This document shows positions 35,862 through 45,142 of a stretch of 64,000 nt of DNA, one piece after another; positions within the stretch are counted from its first letter, which is position 1, and the number at the start of each line of letters is the position of its first letter. The translations under genes and the position numbers were made by a program. The notes under the pieces were generated by a model. It was not told where the DNA came from, made no database searches, and saw only the letters and a program-made list of their open reading frames with translations. The stretch comes from Arthrobacter sp. KBS0703 (GTDB taxonomy: Bacteria > Actinomycetota > Actinomycetes > Actinomycetales > Micrococcaceae). The DNA lies in contig NZ_MVDG02000001.1 in the NCBI RefSeq assembly GCF_002008315.2, forward strand, positions 3,596,001 through 3,660,000. The letters are read 5' to 3'.

Positions 35862-35879
35862 GCCTCGAGCTTGCGAGGC
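35862..35879. terminator. Small hairpin between pit and pstB
   Basis: GCCTCG-AGCTTG-CGAGGC, a 6-bp stem in the 41-bp gap between the convergent pit and pstB genes. It could act as a weak bidirectional terminator. Confidence 0.4.
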
Positions 35880-35896
35880 TAGGGCGGCGGCGGGGA

Positions 35897-36676
35897 CTAT
35901 CCGAAGCGGCCGGAGACGTAGTCTTCCGTGGCCTTCTGGCTCGGGTTGTTGAAGATGGTGCTGGTCTCGGCAAATTCGATCAGCTTGCCCGGCTTGCCGG
36001 TGCCGGCGATGTTGAAGAATGCCGTCTTGTCCGAAACGCGGGCGGCCTGCTGCATGTTGTGGGTCACGATCACCACCGTGTACTGGTCCTTGAGCTCGTT
36101 GATGAGGTCCTCAACGGCCAGGGTGGAGATCGGGTCCAGTGCCGAACACGGCTCGTCCATGAGGATTACCTGCGGTTCCACGGCGATGGCGCGGGCGATG
36201 CAGAGTCGCTGCTGCTGGCCACCGGAGAGGCCGGAGCCCGGCTTCTCGAGGCGGTCCTTGACCTCGTTCCACAGGTTGGCGCCCTGGAGGGACCGCTCCA
36301 CGAGGGCATCGGCCTCGCCCTTGGACATCTTCTGGTTGTTCAGCTTCACACCGGCCAGCACGTTGTCCCGGATGGACATGGTGGGGAACGGGTTGGGCCG
36401 CTGGAAGACCATGCCGATCTGGGAGCGGACCGTGACGGGGTCAACGCCGGGGCCGTATAGGTTGTCGCCGTCGAGAAGCACTTCGCCCTCGACGCGGGCG
36501 CCCGGAAGGACCTCGTGCATGCGGTTGAGCGTCCGCAGGAAGGTGGACTTGCCGCAGCCGGAGGGGCCGATGAACGCCGTGACGGACTTGGCTTCGATGT
36601 TGATGCTGACGTCTTCGACAGCCAGGAAGCTGCCGTAGTACACGTTCAGGTCTTTGACGTCGATGCGCTTGGACAT
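35897..36676 (-). CDS. pstB: Phosphate ABC transporter ATP-binding protein
   Basis: The 259-residue ATPase energises high-affinity phosphate uptake. Walker [10 protein letters not shown], signature [16 protein letters not shown], Walker [14 protein letters not shown] and the H-loop [13 protein letters not shown] are all present; [20 protein letters not shown] and [10 protein letters not shown] are PstB-specific. It is the last gene of pstS-C-A-B, 74 bp after pstA. Confidence 0.97.
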   Translation of the reverse strand: MSKRIDVKDLNVYYGSFLAVEDVSINIEAKSVTAFIGPSGCGKSTFLRTLNRMHEVLPGARVEGEVLLDGDNLYGPGVDPVTVRSQIGMVFQRPNPFPTMSIRDNVLAGVKLNNQKMSKGEADALVERSLQGANLWNEVKDRLEKPGSGLSGGQQQRLCIARAIAVEPQVILMDEPCSALDPISTLAVEDLINELKDQYTVVIVTHNMQQAARVSDKTAFFNIAGTGKPGKLIEFAETSTIFNNPSQKATEDYVSGRFG

Positions 36677-36750
36677 GAGGTTCCTTTAACTTGCTGGTAT
36701 GGATTGAGTCTAGATCCCGGCTGTTCGTTCCGGAACGGCCGGTGACCTGC

Positions 36751-37860
36751 CTAGCGCCCGGTCTTGGGGGCGAAAATCCTGGCGATCAGGCGGGCCCCGA
36801 GGTTCAGGAGCATCACCAGGATGATGAGGACCAGGGCGGCGCCCCAGGCCCGCTGCGAGGACGGGTCCGGGTTGGACGGCGAGGTCGGGTTCAGAATCTG
36901 GGTGTAAATGAACGTGGGCAGGGAGGCCATCCAGCCGCCGAACACGTTGTTGTTGATGCTGGTGGCGAACCCGGCGGTCACCAGGATGGGTGCGGTTTCG
37001 CCGATCACGCGGGCGATCGCCAGGGTGACACCGGACGCGATGCCGGAGATCGCCGTCGGAATGACCACCTTGAGGATGGTCCGCCATTTGCGGACGCCCA
37101 GGGCGTAGGCCGCCTCGCGGAGTTCGTTGGGGACGATCTTCAGCATTTCCTCGCTGGAGCGGACCACCACCGGGATCATCAGCACGGAAAGCGCGACGGC
37201 GGCGACGGCGCCGGTTTTGGTGCCGGGCCCCACCACCGCGAAGAAGAAGGCGGCGGCAAAGAGGCCGGCCACGATGGACGGGATGCCGGTCATGACGTCC
37301 ACGAAGAACGTGATGGCGCGGGCCAGCGGGCGGTCGTTGCCGTATTCGACGAGGTAGATCGCGGTGAGCAGGCCGACCGGCACGGAGATGACCGTAGCCA
37401 GGAGGGTGATCTGGACCGTGCCGAGGAGCGCGTGGTAAATGCCGCCGAGGACCGGTCCGCCTCCTTCGGCGGCCCTGTTGTCAAAGACGCCGGTGACGCC
37501 GTTCATGGACGTGCCCAGGAACCCCGGCGTGATGATGCCCGGGATGCCGTTGACCAGGACGGTCCAGATGACGGAGATGAGCGGCAGGAGCGCGATGAGG
37601 AAGGATCCCACCACCAGGCAGGTGGCCAGCTTGTCCTTGGCCTTGCGTGCTCCTTCGACGGCGGCGCTCCAGCCCACCAGTCCGGCGGCGAAGAGGATGG
37701 CGGAGACGATTCCCCAGCCGAAGGCATTGAAGCCGATCAGCGCGAGGATGGCCGCGCCGAGGACCAGCGCTACGGCGAGGACCGCGTACGGGGCGAACTT
37801 GGGCAGCTGGCCCTTGGTCAGTGCCGACCTCTTGCGGGCCGGGGTAAGGGTGGAGGTCAT
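36751..37860 (-). CDS. pstA: Phosphate ABC transporter permease
   Basis: The 369-residue permease has an N-terminal extension with three hydrophobic segments (about 25-115) before the canonical six-segment core. The core includes YHALLGTVQITLLATVISVPVGLLTAIYLVEY and the EAA-type loop ELREAAYALGVRKWRTILKVVIP. The long N-terminus is common in actinobacterial PstA. The ATG directly follows the pstC end. Confidence 0.95.
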   Translation of the reverse strand: MTSTLTPARKRSALTKGQLPKFAPYAVLAVALVLGAAILALIGFNAFGWGIVSAILFAAGLVGWSAAVEGARKAKDKLATCLVVGSFLIALLPLISVIWTVLVNGIPGIITPGFLGTSMNGVTGVFDNRAAEGGGPVLGGIYHALLGTVQITLLATVISVPVGLLTAIYLVEYGNDRPLARAITFFVDVMTGIPSIVAGLFAAAFFFAVVGPGTKTGAVAAVALSVLMIPVVVRSSEEMLKIVPNELREAAYALGVRKWRTILKVVIPTAISGIASGVTLAIARVIGETAPILVTAGFATSINNNVFGGWMASLPTFIYTQILNPTSPSNPDPSSQRAWGAALVLIILVMLLNLGARLIARIFAPKTGR

Positions 37861-38793
37861 TTAGTTGGCTCCCGAGAATTCTTTGTGCCGGCTGATGATC
37901 CAGCGTGCAACCATGTTCACGGCCAGGGTGATCACGAACAGGATCAGGCCGGCGGCGATCAGTGTGCTGACCTTCAGGCCGCTCGCCTCAGGGAAGTTCA
38001 GGGCGATCTCGGCGGCGATGGTCTGGTTGCCCGACTGGATCAGGCTGGCGGTGAGGGCGCCGGAGGAAAGTACCAGTGCAACGGCCATGGTCTCGCCGAG
38101 CGCGCGGCCGAGGCCCAGCATGACGGCGCTGACGATGCCCGGGCGGGCGAAGGGCAGGACGGCCATCTTGATCATTTCCCAGCGCGTGGCGCCGAGGGCC
38201 AGGGCGGCTTCCTCGTGCAGCTTGGGGGTCTGAAGGAAGATCTCGCGGGAGAGCGACGTGATGATCGGGAGCACCATGACGGACAGCACGATGCCTGCGG
38301 TCAGGATGGTCTTGCCCGTGGCCGACGCAGGACCGTGGAAGATGGGCAGCCAGCCCAAGTTGGCTGCGAGCCAGTCGTAGGCCGGCGCGATTTCCTTGGC
38401 CAGGAACGCTGCGCCCCAGGCGCCGTAGATGACGGACGGGATGGCGGCCAGCAGATCGACAACGTAGCCGAGGCCGGAGGCCAGCTTGCGCGGCGCGTAG
38501 TGCGAGATGAAGAGTGCGACTCCGATGGCGACCGGGGTGGCGATGACCAGCGCGATGACGGCGGCGATTAGCGTGCCTACGACGATCGGCCAGATGTAGG
38601 CGAAGAAGCCCTTGCCGCCCTGGATGTCGGCGGCCGGGGCCGTGAAGGCAGGAATTGCCTGGATGACGAGGAAGAGCGCAACGCCGAACAGCACGGCAAG
38701 TATCAGGCACCCTGCTGCCAGGGTGGCTCCGGAGAAGACTTTATCCCCGGCGCGGCCTGCGCCTCGGGAACTTGTCAGGGAGGTGGTGGTCAT
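37861..38793 (-). CDS. pstC: Phosphate ABC transporter permease
   Basis: The 310-residue permease has six transmembrane segments, GTLIAAVIALVIATPVAIGVALFISHYAP and the EAA loop KLHEEAALALGATRWEMIKMAVLP. It forms the membrane channel with PstA. A hairpin precedes it, between pstS and pstC, which probably lowers its expression relative to the binding protein. Confidence 0.95.
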   Translation of the reverse strand: MTTTSLTSSRGAGRAGDKVFSGATLAAGCLILAVLFGVALFLVIQAIPAFTAPAADIQGGKGFFAYIWPIVVGTLIAAVIALVIATPVAIGVALFISHYAPRKLASGLGYVVDLLAAIPSVIYGAWGAAFLAKEIAPAYDWLAANLGWLPIFHGPASATGKTILTAGIVLSVMVLPIITSLSREIFLQTPKLHEEAALALGATRWEMIKMAVLPFARPGIVSAVMLGLGRALGETMAVALVLSSGALTASLIQSGNQTIAAEIALNFPEASGLKVSTLIAAGLILFVITLAVNMVARWIISRHKEFSGAN

Positions 38794-38858
38794 ACCTGGC
38801 CCTTCGGTGTTGGTGTTGCGGAGGTGTTGAACATGGTGAAACCGCGCCTGACACGCCT

Positions 38859-38896
38859 AAGTTCCCCGCCCTGCCTTGCGGCTGGGCGGGGAACTT
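38859..38896 (-). terminator. Attenuator-like hairpin between pstS and pstC
   Basis: AAGTTCCCCGCCC and GGGCGGGGAACTT form a perfect 13-bp stem with a 12-nt loop, 19 bp after the pstS stop. In binding-protein transporters such a partial terminator gives far more PstS than permease; the position fits that role. Confidence 0.75.
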
Positions 38897-38914
38897 CAGC
38901 GTTCAGTTCAAACC

Positions 38915-40033
38915 TTACGACTTGACCTTGATGGACTCGATGGCCTTGGCAGCCTTCTCAGCCAGGGCTGCGGACAGCGGAGCCGACTTGGCGGACTCAG
39001 CGGCAGCCTTCTGGCCTTCCTCGGAGACTACGTACTTCTCGAAGGCCTTGACCAGGTCAACGGTTTCCTGCTTGGGGTAGGTGGTGCAGACCAGGTGGTA
39101 GGAAACCAGGACGACGGGGTAGGCGCCGGATTCGGTGGTGGTGCGGTCCAGCTTGATGGCACCGTCGCTGGTGGCGCGGCCTTCGACGGCCTTGCCGGCG
39201 TCAACAGCCTTGGAGGCGGCCTCGGGGGAGATCTTGACGAACTCGGAGCCGACCTTGATCTGGGCGGTGCCCAGCTTGCCGCCGACGGCGGAATCATCGG
39301 CGTAGGTCACGGCACCCGGGGTGTCGGTGACGGTCTTGACGACGCCGGACGTGCCCTTGGCGTTTTCGCCCTTCAGCGAAGCGGGCCAGATGCCGTCGGC
39401 CTTGTCCTTCCAGACGTCAGGCGCTGCGGCGGACAGGTATTCGGTGAAGTTCTTGGTGGTGCCGGAGTCGTCAGAGCGGCTGACCGGGGTGACCTTGAGG
39501 TCCGGAAGCTTGGCATCCGGGTTCAGGGCGACAATGGCGGGGTCGTTCCACTTGGCGATCTCGCCGCGGAAGAGCTTGGCGGCCGTGGTGGCGTCCAGCT
39601 TGAGGTCCATGACATCCGGAACGTTGAACGCGATAGCGATCGGGGAGATGTAGACCGGGATGTCGATGGCGCCTTCGGGACCGCACTTGGCCTTGGAGGC
39701 CGCGAGTTCCTCGTCCTTCAGGTAGGCGTCGGATCCGGCGAACTGTGCCGAGCCGTCGATGATGGCCTTGCGGCCTGCGCCGGAACCGTCCGGGGAGTAC
39801 TGCACGGTGGCGCCCTGGTTTGCGGCGGCGAAGTTGGTCTTCCAGACGTCCATGGCTGCGCCCTGCGCAGAGGAGCCGATGCCGGTCAGGGTTCCGGTGA
39901 CCTTGGTGCCGGCAGCGGACTGGGTGCCTGCGGGAGAGTTCGTGGCGTTGTCTGAACCGCACGCGGTGAGCGCGAGCGCGCCAACGGCGATGACAGCGAT
40001 AGCCGCGTGGCGGCCGAAGCGGAGTGCCTTCAC
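38915..40033 (-). CDS. pstS: Phosphate-binding lipoprotein
   Basis: The 372-residue protein is read from a GTG (VKALRFGRHAAIAV) preceded by AAGGGG; upstream frame extension would bury the signal peptide. Lipobox LTAC places the lipidated cysteine near residue 24. Phosphate-binding motifs are LTGIGSSAQGAAMDVW, QYSPDGSGAGRKAIIDG, FAGSDAYLKDEE and VTPVSRSDDSGTTKNFTEYL. First gene of the pst operon, with a PHO-box-like site 120 bp upstream. Confidence 0.95.
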   Translation of the reverse strand: MKALRFGRHAAIAVIAVGALALTACGSDNATNSPAGTQSAAGTKVTGTLTGIGSSAQGAAMDVWKTNFAAANQGATVQYSPDGSGAGRKAIIDGSAQFAGSDAYLKDEELAASKAKCGPEGAIDIPVYISPIAIAFNVPDVMDLKLDATTAAKLFRGEIAKWNDPAIVALNPDAKLPDLKVTPVSRSDDSGTTKNFTEYLSAAAPDVWKDKADGIWPASLKGENAKGTSGVVKTVTDTPGAVTYADDSAVGGKLGTAQIKVGSEFVKISPEAASKAVDAGKAVEGRATSDGAIKLDRTTTESGAYPVVLVSYHLVCTTYPKQETVDLVKAFEKYVVSEEGQKAAAESAKSAPLSAALAEKAAKAIESIKVKS

Positions 40034-40152
40034 TGGGTGTACCCCTTCCAGGGTTTTCTGATGCGATCCGAACCGGAGACGTCCGGACAGGGGGATGCGT
40101 ACTTTTTGTACCTTCAATGAAGGTATGGGCCGCAGGTAACGAGTGTTGGGGT

Positions 40153-40174
40153 CCAAGGTGAACGAAAGGTTAAC
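40153..40174 (-). promoter_or_regulatory. PHO box (two 11-bp direct repeats) upstream of pstS
   Basis: On the minus strand the 11-mers GTTAACCTTTC and GTTCACCTTGG are in tandem. Streptomyces PhoP binds direct-repeat units of 11 bp with consensus GTTCACC, so this site is a good candidate for PhoP control of pstSCAB under phosphate limitation. Confidence 0.75.
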
Positions 40175-40266
40175 GACGGCGGGACATTTGCTTACACCTG
40201 CAGGGTCACCATTGCGTTAGCTACGTCACAGTCGTAGTGGGCGCGGTTCCGGCGGCGCGTGACACG

Positions 40267-40827
40267 ATGGGCTGCATGGAGACACCGGGGAAGCTTGACG
40301 CGCACCGCCTTGGCGAGGGGCCGCCGTCGGACGCTGACATCGATCTGTACCGCAGGCTCAGCAGCGACATCGCCGCCGGAGTGGCCGTGGTTTCCACGGT
40401 GCTGCGCAACCGGGATTACGCCGCGACCGTCAGCGCATTCCTCTCAGTTTCCTATGACCCGCCGACGCTGCTGGTCAGCCTCTATGCGGAATCGCGCATC
40501 GGGGAGGCGGTCGCAGAGGCAGGCACGTGGGCGCTGAGCCTGCTTCCTGCCAAGCACCAGGGCACCGCGAACTGGCTGGCCAGCCCCGGCATCCCGCTGC
40601 ACGGGATGCTTGCGCAGGTTCCGTTCCGGCGCGGCCCGGCCACCGGAGCGGCGATCATCGACGGGTCGCTCGCATACTTTGAGCTGCGGACGGTATCGGT
40701 TCATCCGGCCGCCACGCATCTGCTCGTCGTCGGAGAGGTGGTGGCGATGGGCAGCGACGCTGCGCCGTCAGAGGCCCAGGACCCGTTGCTGCACTTCGGT
40801 TCCGAGTTCCGCCGGCTGGCCCCGTAG
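40267..40827 (+). CDS. Flavin reductase-like FMN-binding protein
   Basis: A protein of 186 residues of the split-barrel flavin reductase (HpaC/FRP-like) family: SSDIAAGVAVVSTVLRNRDYAATVSAFLSVSYDPPTLLVSL is the FMN-binding core, with GTWALSLLPAKHQGTANWLAS and the conserved C-terminal VGEVVAMGSD. Such proteins reduce FMN or FAD with NAD(P)H for a partner monooxygenase; no two-component oxygenase is next to it. Start uncertain: MGCMETPG is used, METPG three codons later is equally possible. Confidence 0.8.
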   Translation: MGCMETPGKLDAHRLGEGPPSDADIDLYRRLSSDIAAGVAVVSTVLRNRDYAATVSAFLSVSYDPPTLLVSLYAESRIGEAVAEAGTWALSLLPAKHQGTANWLASPGIPLHGMLAQVPFRRGPATGAAIIDGSLAYFELRTVSVHPAATHLLVVGEVVAMGSDAAPSEAQDPLLHFGSEFRRLAP

Positions 40828-41218
40828 ACCCGCCGGAGAAGACCCCCGGAACTTGAGCCAAAATTGCGCCAACGTAACGGAGTCCCTGATTTTGTCGGTT
40901 CATCCTTGAGGCATAACCATCCAGGCGGGAACCCGGCATCCGTGAGAAGGAAAGAATCACAGGTTGCCCGCACGATTCTCAGGGGGGATCACATTGAGTA
41001 TCAGTTCGAATCACTGCACCCACGGCGCCATGCGCCGGTCCCGGCACTATCTTGGTCATGGCCAGGCCTGCGGTAAGGGCCACCGGCATTGCACGTACAG
41101 CATTGGATACCGCGTGGGACCGGACCTCCTTACCGGCCGGTGGTGTCGCCGCCGGCTGGTTGACGTACCTTCTCCTTGAGCTCAGCTAGCTCCTATCGCG
41201 GATGAACCGGTGGGACAG
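40828..41218. other. Gene-poor stretch before the truncated-gene scar
   Basis: 391 bp with no supported gene. It contains short open frames only, among them a TTG-started 61-codon frame (40994-41179) rich in His and Cys and an ATG-started 43-codon frame (41058-41189). Neither has recognisable similarity. The region probably belongs to the decayed DNA that continues to 41.94 kb. Confidence 0.5.
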
Positions 41219-41670
41219 TCAAACCGTGGAGGGGTCCGTATTGGCGCCGCACAGGATAACGGCTACGCGTTCGCCGTCCGCCGGAACGTACGCCCCCGAG
41301 GTCAGCGCGGCATAGGCGGCCGCGGCACCGTGCTCCACCACCAAGCGGTACTCGGGCCACAGCAGCGAGCGCGCGGCGATGATCTCGTCGTCGGACACCA
41401 GCACGCTCTTCACGCCGGTTCGAACCGCCACCTTAGAGCCGATCTGTCCGATCCGCCGCGCCCCGAGTGGATCCGCGGCAATCCCCGAGACGGCCACGTC
41501 CGCCGGGGCGCCCGCCTCGAGGGCAGCGTGCAGCGTGGGAGCGCTGGCGGGCTCCACGCCAACCACATTGGCCAGGCCTTCGACGGCGGCCGCGATCCCG
41601 GCCATCAGGCCCCCGCCGCCCACGGCCCCAAGCACGGTGTCCACGCCGCCCAGCTGTTCCAGGAGGACCC
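41219..41670 (-). pseudogene. Threonine/serine dehydratase, C-terminal remnant
   Basis: The fragment reads LLEQLGGVDTVLGAVGGGGLMAGIAAA, then VVGVEPASAPTLHAALEAG, EHGAAAAYAALTSGAYVPADGE and VAVILCGANTDPSTV to a normal stop. This is the C-terminal half of a fold-II PLP ammonia-lyase (IlvA/TdcB group), including the tetraglycine phosphate-binding loop. The N-terminal half with the PLP lysine is gone: similarity ends at about 41668, where the opposite strand becomes a transporter fragment. Not functional. Confidence 0.82.
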
Positions 41671-41672
41671 GG

Positions 41673-41936
41673 CGTGGTTCTCCGAGCTGTTCAACGTCAA
41701 GGTGCGCTACTCCGGCATGGCCATCGGGCTGCAGGTCGGCATCCTGTGCGCCGGCTTCACCCCGCTGCTGGGAACGGCCCTGGTGGGTGCCACCAAGGCC
41801 AACTGGGGTCCGGCAGCCTGGATCGTGGCCGCGTCCTCAGTGGGCCGCGTCCTCAGTGCTGGCGGTCGCCGGCGCACTCTGGGCCCGCGAAACCCACAAG
41901 ACGCCGCTGCGCGAACTGGGCAACCCGGTCCGCTGA
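41673..41936 (+). pseudogene. MFS transporter (metabolite:H+ symporter type), C-terminal remnant
   Basis: From about 41678 the plus strand encodes FSELFNVKVRYSGMAIGLQVGILCAGFTPLLGTALVG, the typical tenth-to-twelfth segment region of MHS-family symporters (xExFPTRVRYSG motif). The frame then breaks at an exact 16-bp tandem duplication (41827-41858) and resumes as SVLAVAGALWARETHKTPL to a stop at 41936. Both its N-terminus and that of the divergent dehydratase are missing, so one deletion removed the shared 5' ends. Confidence 0.8.
41827..41858 (+). repeat. 16-bp tandem duplication inside transporter remnant
   Basis: GGCCGCGTCCTCAGTG occurs twice in direct succession. Deleting one copy restores the reading frame across VAASSVLAVAGALW. 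A recent slippage event (or an assembly duplication). Confidence 0.9.
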
Positions 41937-41972
41937 CGCACCGGTGGCCGGCCTCGCTCAACCACCGCAGCA

Positions 41973-42431
41973 TCACGGGCGCCGGAGCCGGGCCAGCAGC
42001 GTGGCGGCGAGCAACGCCGTCGTAATTTCCAGGGCGACGATGGCCAGCAGTCCATCGGCCGCGGATCCGGCTACTCCTGCTGCCCGCAGGGCAGCAGTCC
42101 CGTGGATGTGGCCGGACGCCCCGCTGCCGGCGGCAGTACCACCCAAGAGCAAGGCGGCGTGCAGCACGGTCATCGCCAGCCCGCATGCCATCACCTGGCG
42201 AAGGGCGTCCACCCTGCCGTCGCGCCAAATGTGGACAGCGCAGGGCAGGCAGACTCCCACCATGGCGAGGATCAGCAGGTTCAGCCACAGCCCATGGTGG
42301 TTGCTCGCAACGAGCCAGAGGTGCACCAGGCAGGATGCCGCCGTCGCAGCCGCGACAACGCGGTAGTGGACAACGACGCGAGGGCGGAGGATGGGGCCGG
42401 CGGCGCGGTCCCATCCCCGCAGGGCTGTCAC
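41973..42431 (-). CDS. Small integral membrane protein, unknown function
   Basis: A 152-residue protein with four hydrophobic segments (about 22-43, 48-68, 82-98, 125-147). It starts MTALRGWDRAAGPILRPRVV, and a His-containing loop GSGASGHIHGTAALRA lies before the last segment. No family recognised. It follows the copper amine oxidase gene by 9 bp in the same direction, so the two are probably co-transcribed; a role in amine uptake or copper handling would be speculation. Confidence 0.7.
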   Translation of the reverse strand: MTALRGWDRAAGPILRPRVVVHYRVVAAATAASCLVHLWLVASNHHGLWLNLLILAMVGVCLPCAVHIWRDGRVDALRQVMACGLAMTVLHAALLLGGTAAGSGASGHIHGTAALRAAGVAGSAADGLLAIVALEITTALLAATLLARLRRP

Positions 42432-42440
42432 GGCGCGGGC

Positions 42441-44360
42441 CTAGCCGTGGCAGTGTCCGCCGGTGGCCGGCTGCGATCCCGCCGGCACGTCCAGCACGGG
42501 GCTGCGGTCAAAGAATCCCTCGGGACGTAGCTTGAAGCCGACGGTGTCCACCGGCATGATTGGCCAGTCTTCGGTCCGAGGGAAGTGGGTGAGGCCGAAG
42601 GTGTGCCAGACGACAATGTCCTGCCCGTCGATGTCCCGGTCCTGGGCGACGTAGGCCGGCAGGCCCGCTCCCCCCGCGTGCTGGTTCACGAAGTCCCCGG
42701 TGGGGTAGCGCTCGCCTTCCGCGAAACGGGTGACCCAGAGGTCCTTCGTGGCGAACGCCGCGCGGCGGGCGATGGAGGAATCCGGGTCGGCGAGGAGCGT
42801 GGGCTGGCCCTGGGCGTGGAGCTTGTAGCCCACGGGTGCGCCGAGGCGGTTGCGCGAGTCCGGGTTGGAGATGACCCAGGTGCGGCCGTTGCGTGCGTCG
42901 GCCTCACAGACGCCGTCGGATTCCCGGGCCAGCAGGGTGCGCCGCCGCGAGAAGGCGTTGCCGCGTTCGTTGCCCGCGCCCATCGGCTGCCGGACGACGT
43001 CCTCTTCCTCGACGCGGTTGGTGAAGCCGTCGATGGCCATGTCCAGCCGCGCACTGAACAGGTGCTGGTGGAAGGGCGCCCCCAGCCCGGGGGCCAGCTG
43101 CGAAATATTGTCCGAGCCGTCCTCGGGGTAGGCGCTGGTGAACACGACGCCGGTAGCCTTGGCCTCGAACTCGATGGTGCCGTCGAGGTACAGGTACCAG
43201 TAGAAGCCGTAGTCGTAGTTGCCGATGGTCGTGAAGAAGGAGATCACCAGCCGGCGGTTCCGGCGCGTGTACGTGACGCCGGACCAGAGATCGCTGTGTT
43301 TGGCCAGGATGCCCCAGTCCTCCTCGTGCATGCAGATGCCGTTGCGGATTTGGCGCGGGTTGCCGAACGCGTCGCTGATCACCGGGCTGAGGTAGGTGAT
43401 CTCGCCGAGGCAGTCGCAGCCCAGTTCGAGCGAGTTGGCGTACTGGCCCACGAGGTACTCCCCCGTGTCGAAGTAGTTCTGCCAGGACCTGACGGGTGAC
43501 GGGTCGCCGTACGGAACCACCATTTCGGCGATGGAGGCGCGGTTGATGATGGGGCGCTTCCGCCCGCCGTCATGGAAGGCGATGTTGTGCAGCACCACGC
43601 CCTCGCGGACATCGAAGCCAACGTCCAGGCTCCACTTTTCCCACTCAACGTGGTTGCCGCCGGTGACCGTGAAGCTGGGCCCTTCGGGCTGGGTGATGCT
43701 GATGGGCTTCTGCGTGGTGCGGAGCGGGCCGGTGAGCTCCGGATCGGTGTAGTTGCCGTGCTCGCCGGGAACCGCGAAGGCGCCGGCGTCCAGCACCTGG
43801 GTGACTTCCTTCCCGACGACGTCGACGTAGGCCACCAGGCCGTCCACAGGATGCGCCCAGGCGCTGTCCTCGGGAAAGTCCTGCACGAAGGCCAGCCCGC
43901 GGAGGATGCGGCGGCCCCTCTCCTCCGGGTATTCGAAGACGCCGGCGGACAACGGGGCAACGCGGACCTTGCTGACGTCCAGGTTCCGGTCGGCGAGGGC
44001 CTTGAGCCACCGTTCGTCGGAGGCCAGCAGCTCCTCAACCACCTCGAACTCCTCCTCGAGAACAGGGAGTTCACCCGTCACGGCGGTGTCGAGTTCGACG
44101 GCGGAGGTCACCGTGCCGCCCGTGGCGGACACGGTGACATCAAGGGGCCGCCCGCCGGACACATCGTGGATAAACACGCGGAAACGCCGGTCCTCGGAGT
44201 CCGGAGCGGCGTCCCGGGCCGGATCGAGCAGGCCGAGGTACGCGATCCGCTTCTCCGGGCCGAGAAGTCCCCCGGCGCGCAGGATGGCCTGCACGCCGGT
44301 GATTTCAGCGCCCGTTGCCAGGCGGTACTGGGTGGCTGCGTCAGCTGGTGCGAGTGTCAT
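42441..44360 (-). CDS. Copper amine oxidase (phenylethylamine/tyramine oxidase type)
   Basis: The enzyme oxidises primary aromatic amines to aldehydes, releasing ammonia and H2O2. The 639-residue sequence aligns from memory with A. globiformis AGAO almost throughout. Y382 in [12 protein letters not shown] is the precursor of the topaquinone cofactor. Copper ligands are the two His of [13 protein letters not shown] (about 431/433) and the His of [16 protein letters not shown] (about 592). The proposed catalytic-base Asp lies in [19 protein letters not shown] context near residue 298. No signal peptide, so cytoplasmic as in AGAO. The GHCHG C-terminus is also AGAO-like. Adjacent divergent tetR and a palindrome in the shared promoter suggest inducible control. 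Confidence 0.96.
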   Translation of the reverse strand: MTLAPADAATQYRLATGAEITGVQAILRAGGLLGPEKRIAYLGLLDPARDAAPDSEDRRFRVFIHDVSGGRPLDVTVSATGGTVTSAVELDTAVTGELPVLEEEFEVVEELLASDERWLKALADRNLDVSKVRVAPLSAGVFEYPEERGRRILRGLAFVQDFPEDSAWAHPVDGLVAYVDVVGKEVTQVLDAGAFAVPGEHGNYTDPELTGPLRTTQKPISITQPEGPSFTVTGGNHVEWEKWSLDVGFDVREGVVLHNIAFHDGGRKRPIINRASIAEMVVPYGDPSPVRSWQNYFDTGEYLVGQYANSLELGCDCLGEITYLSPVISDAFGNPRQIRNGICMHEEDWGILAKHSDLWSGVTYTRRNRRLVISFFTTIGNYDYGFYWYLYLDGTIEFEAKATGVVFTSAYPEDGSDNISQLAPGLGAPFHQHLFSARLDMAIDGFTNRVEEEDVVRQPMGAGNERGNAFSRRRTLLARESDGVCEADARNGRTWVISNPDSRNRLGAPVGYKLHAQGQPTLLADPDSSIARRAAFATKDLWVTRFAEGERYPTGDFVNQHAGGAGLPAYVAQDRDIDGQDIVVWHTFGLTHFPRTEDWPIMPVDTVGFKLRPEGFFDRSPVLDVPAGSQPATGGHCHG

Positions 44361-44398
44361 GGGCGACCTTTGTCCGGGACCGTGTCCGGTCGGGATTT

Positions 44399-44424
44399 TT
44401 ATTTTCTATAGTTGTAGAGAATAA
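44399..44424. promoter_or_regulatory. Palindromic operator between amine oxidase and tetR genes
   Basis: A 26-bp imperfect palindrome with arms TTATTTTCTATAG and TTGTAGAGAATAA. It lies 39 bp upstream of the amine oxidase start and 59 bp upstream of tetR, in a local AT-rich patch. A good candidate for the TetR protein's site controlling both genes. Confidence 0.6.
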
Positions 44425-44482
44425 CCGTCCGTAAGATGGCTCACAATAGCCAGACGCCAAATATTTCCCGGGGAGCGGCAGC

Positions 44483-45073
44483 GTGCCAAAGATTGTTGAC
44501 CATGACGAGCGGCGCCTGGAGCTGGTGGATGCGACCTGGCGGATCATCGCCCGGCTGGGCATCGAAGGCGCCACCATGCGGGAGATCGCCCTCGAGGCCG
44601 GCTTTGCGAACGGCGCCCTGAAGCCGTATTTCCCCACCAAGGACACCCTGCTGACGTTCGCCTTCGGCCACGTCTTCAACCGGACCAACGAGCGGATCGA
44701 GGCGGTAACCGACGGCTTGTCAGGGATCGCCGCACTGCGGGCGTTCTGCGTGGAGGTGCTGCCACTGGACGAGGAGCGCATCAACGAAGCCCGGATAGTG
44801 ATCCCCTTTTGGCAGAAGGCCGTCAACGACCCCGAAAAAGCCGCCATCCACAGGGAATCCATGGACCAGTGGCATGCGGCGCTGCTGGGACACCTCGCGG
44901 AGGCGCGGGAAAGCGGCGACGTCACCACCGGCGTCGACGACGCCGCCCTCGCGGGCCACTTGCTGAACATGCTGCTCGGCGCCCAGATATCCGCCGCTCT
45001 GGCACCGGAGGGCCAGGACGACCTCGGGCTGAGTGAGCAACTGGAGGGCTTCCTGGCGCTGCTGACCCGCTAG
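44483..45073 (+). CDS. TetR-family regulator (BetI-like)
   Basis: A 196-residue regulator read from GTG after GGGGAG. The N-terminal HTH (LVDATWRIIARLGIEGATMREIALEAGFANGALKPYFPTKDTLL) is of the BetI type with a C-terminal ligand domain (about 80-196). It is divergent from the copper amine oxidase with a palindrome between, so it most likely represses that gene; the ligand may be an amine or its aldehyde (inference). Confidence 0.88.
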   Translation: MPKIVDHDERRLELVDATWRIIARLGIEGATMREIALEAGFANGALKPYFPTKDTLLTFAFGHVFNRTNERIEAVTDGLSGIAALRAFCVEVLPLDEERINEARIVIPFWQKAVNDPEKAAIHRESMDQWHAALLGHLAEARESGDVTTGVDDAALAGHLLNMLLGAQISAALAPEGQDDLGLSEQLEGFLALLTR

Positions 45074-45142
45074 CCTTGAGACCTCAAGATCCCACCCCCC
45101 CGGACCGCGATTGCCGGGATAACCAACCAGGAGACGCCGGCT

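Noticed and set aside
40994..41179. A TTG-started 61-codon His/Cys-rich open frame
   Set aside because: No similarity or domain recognised, and it lies next to decayed genes; the ribosome-binding GGGGG is suggestive but insufficient.
41058..41189. A 43-codon ATG frame ending in a hydrophobic stretch
   Set aside because: No ribosome-binding site and no recognisable family; likely chance.
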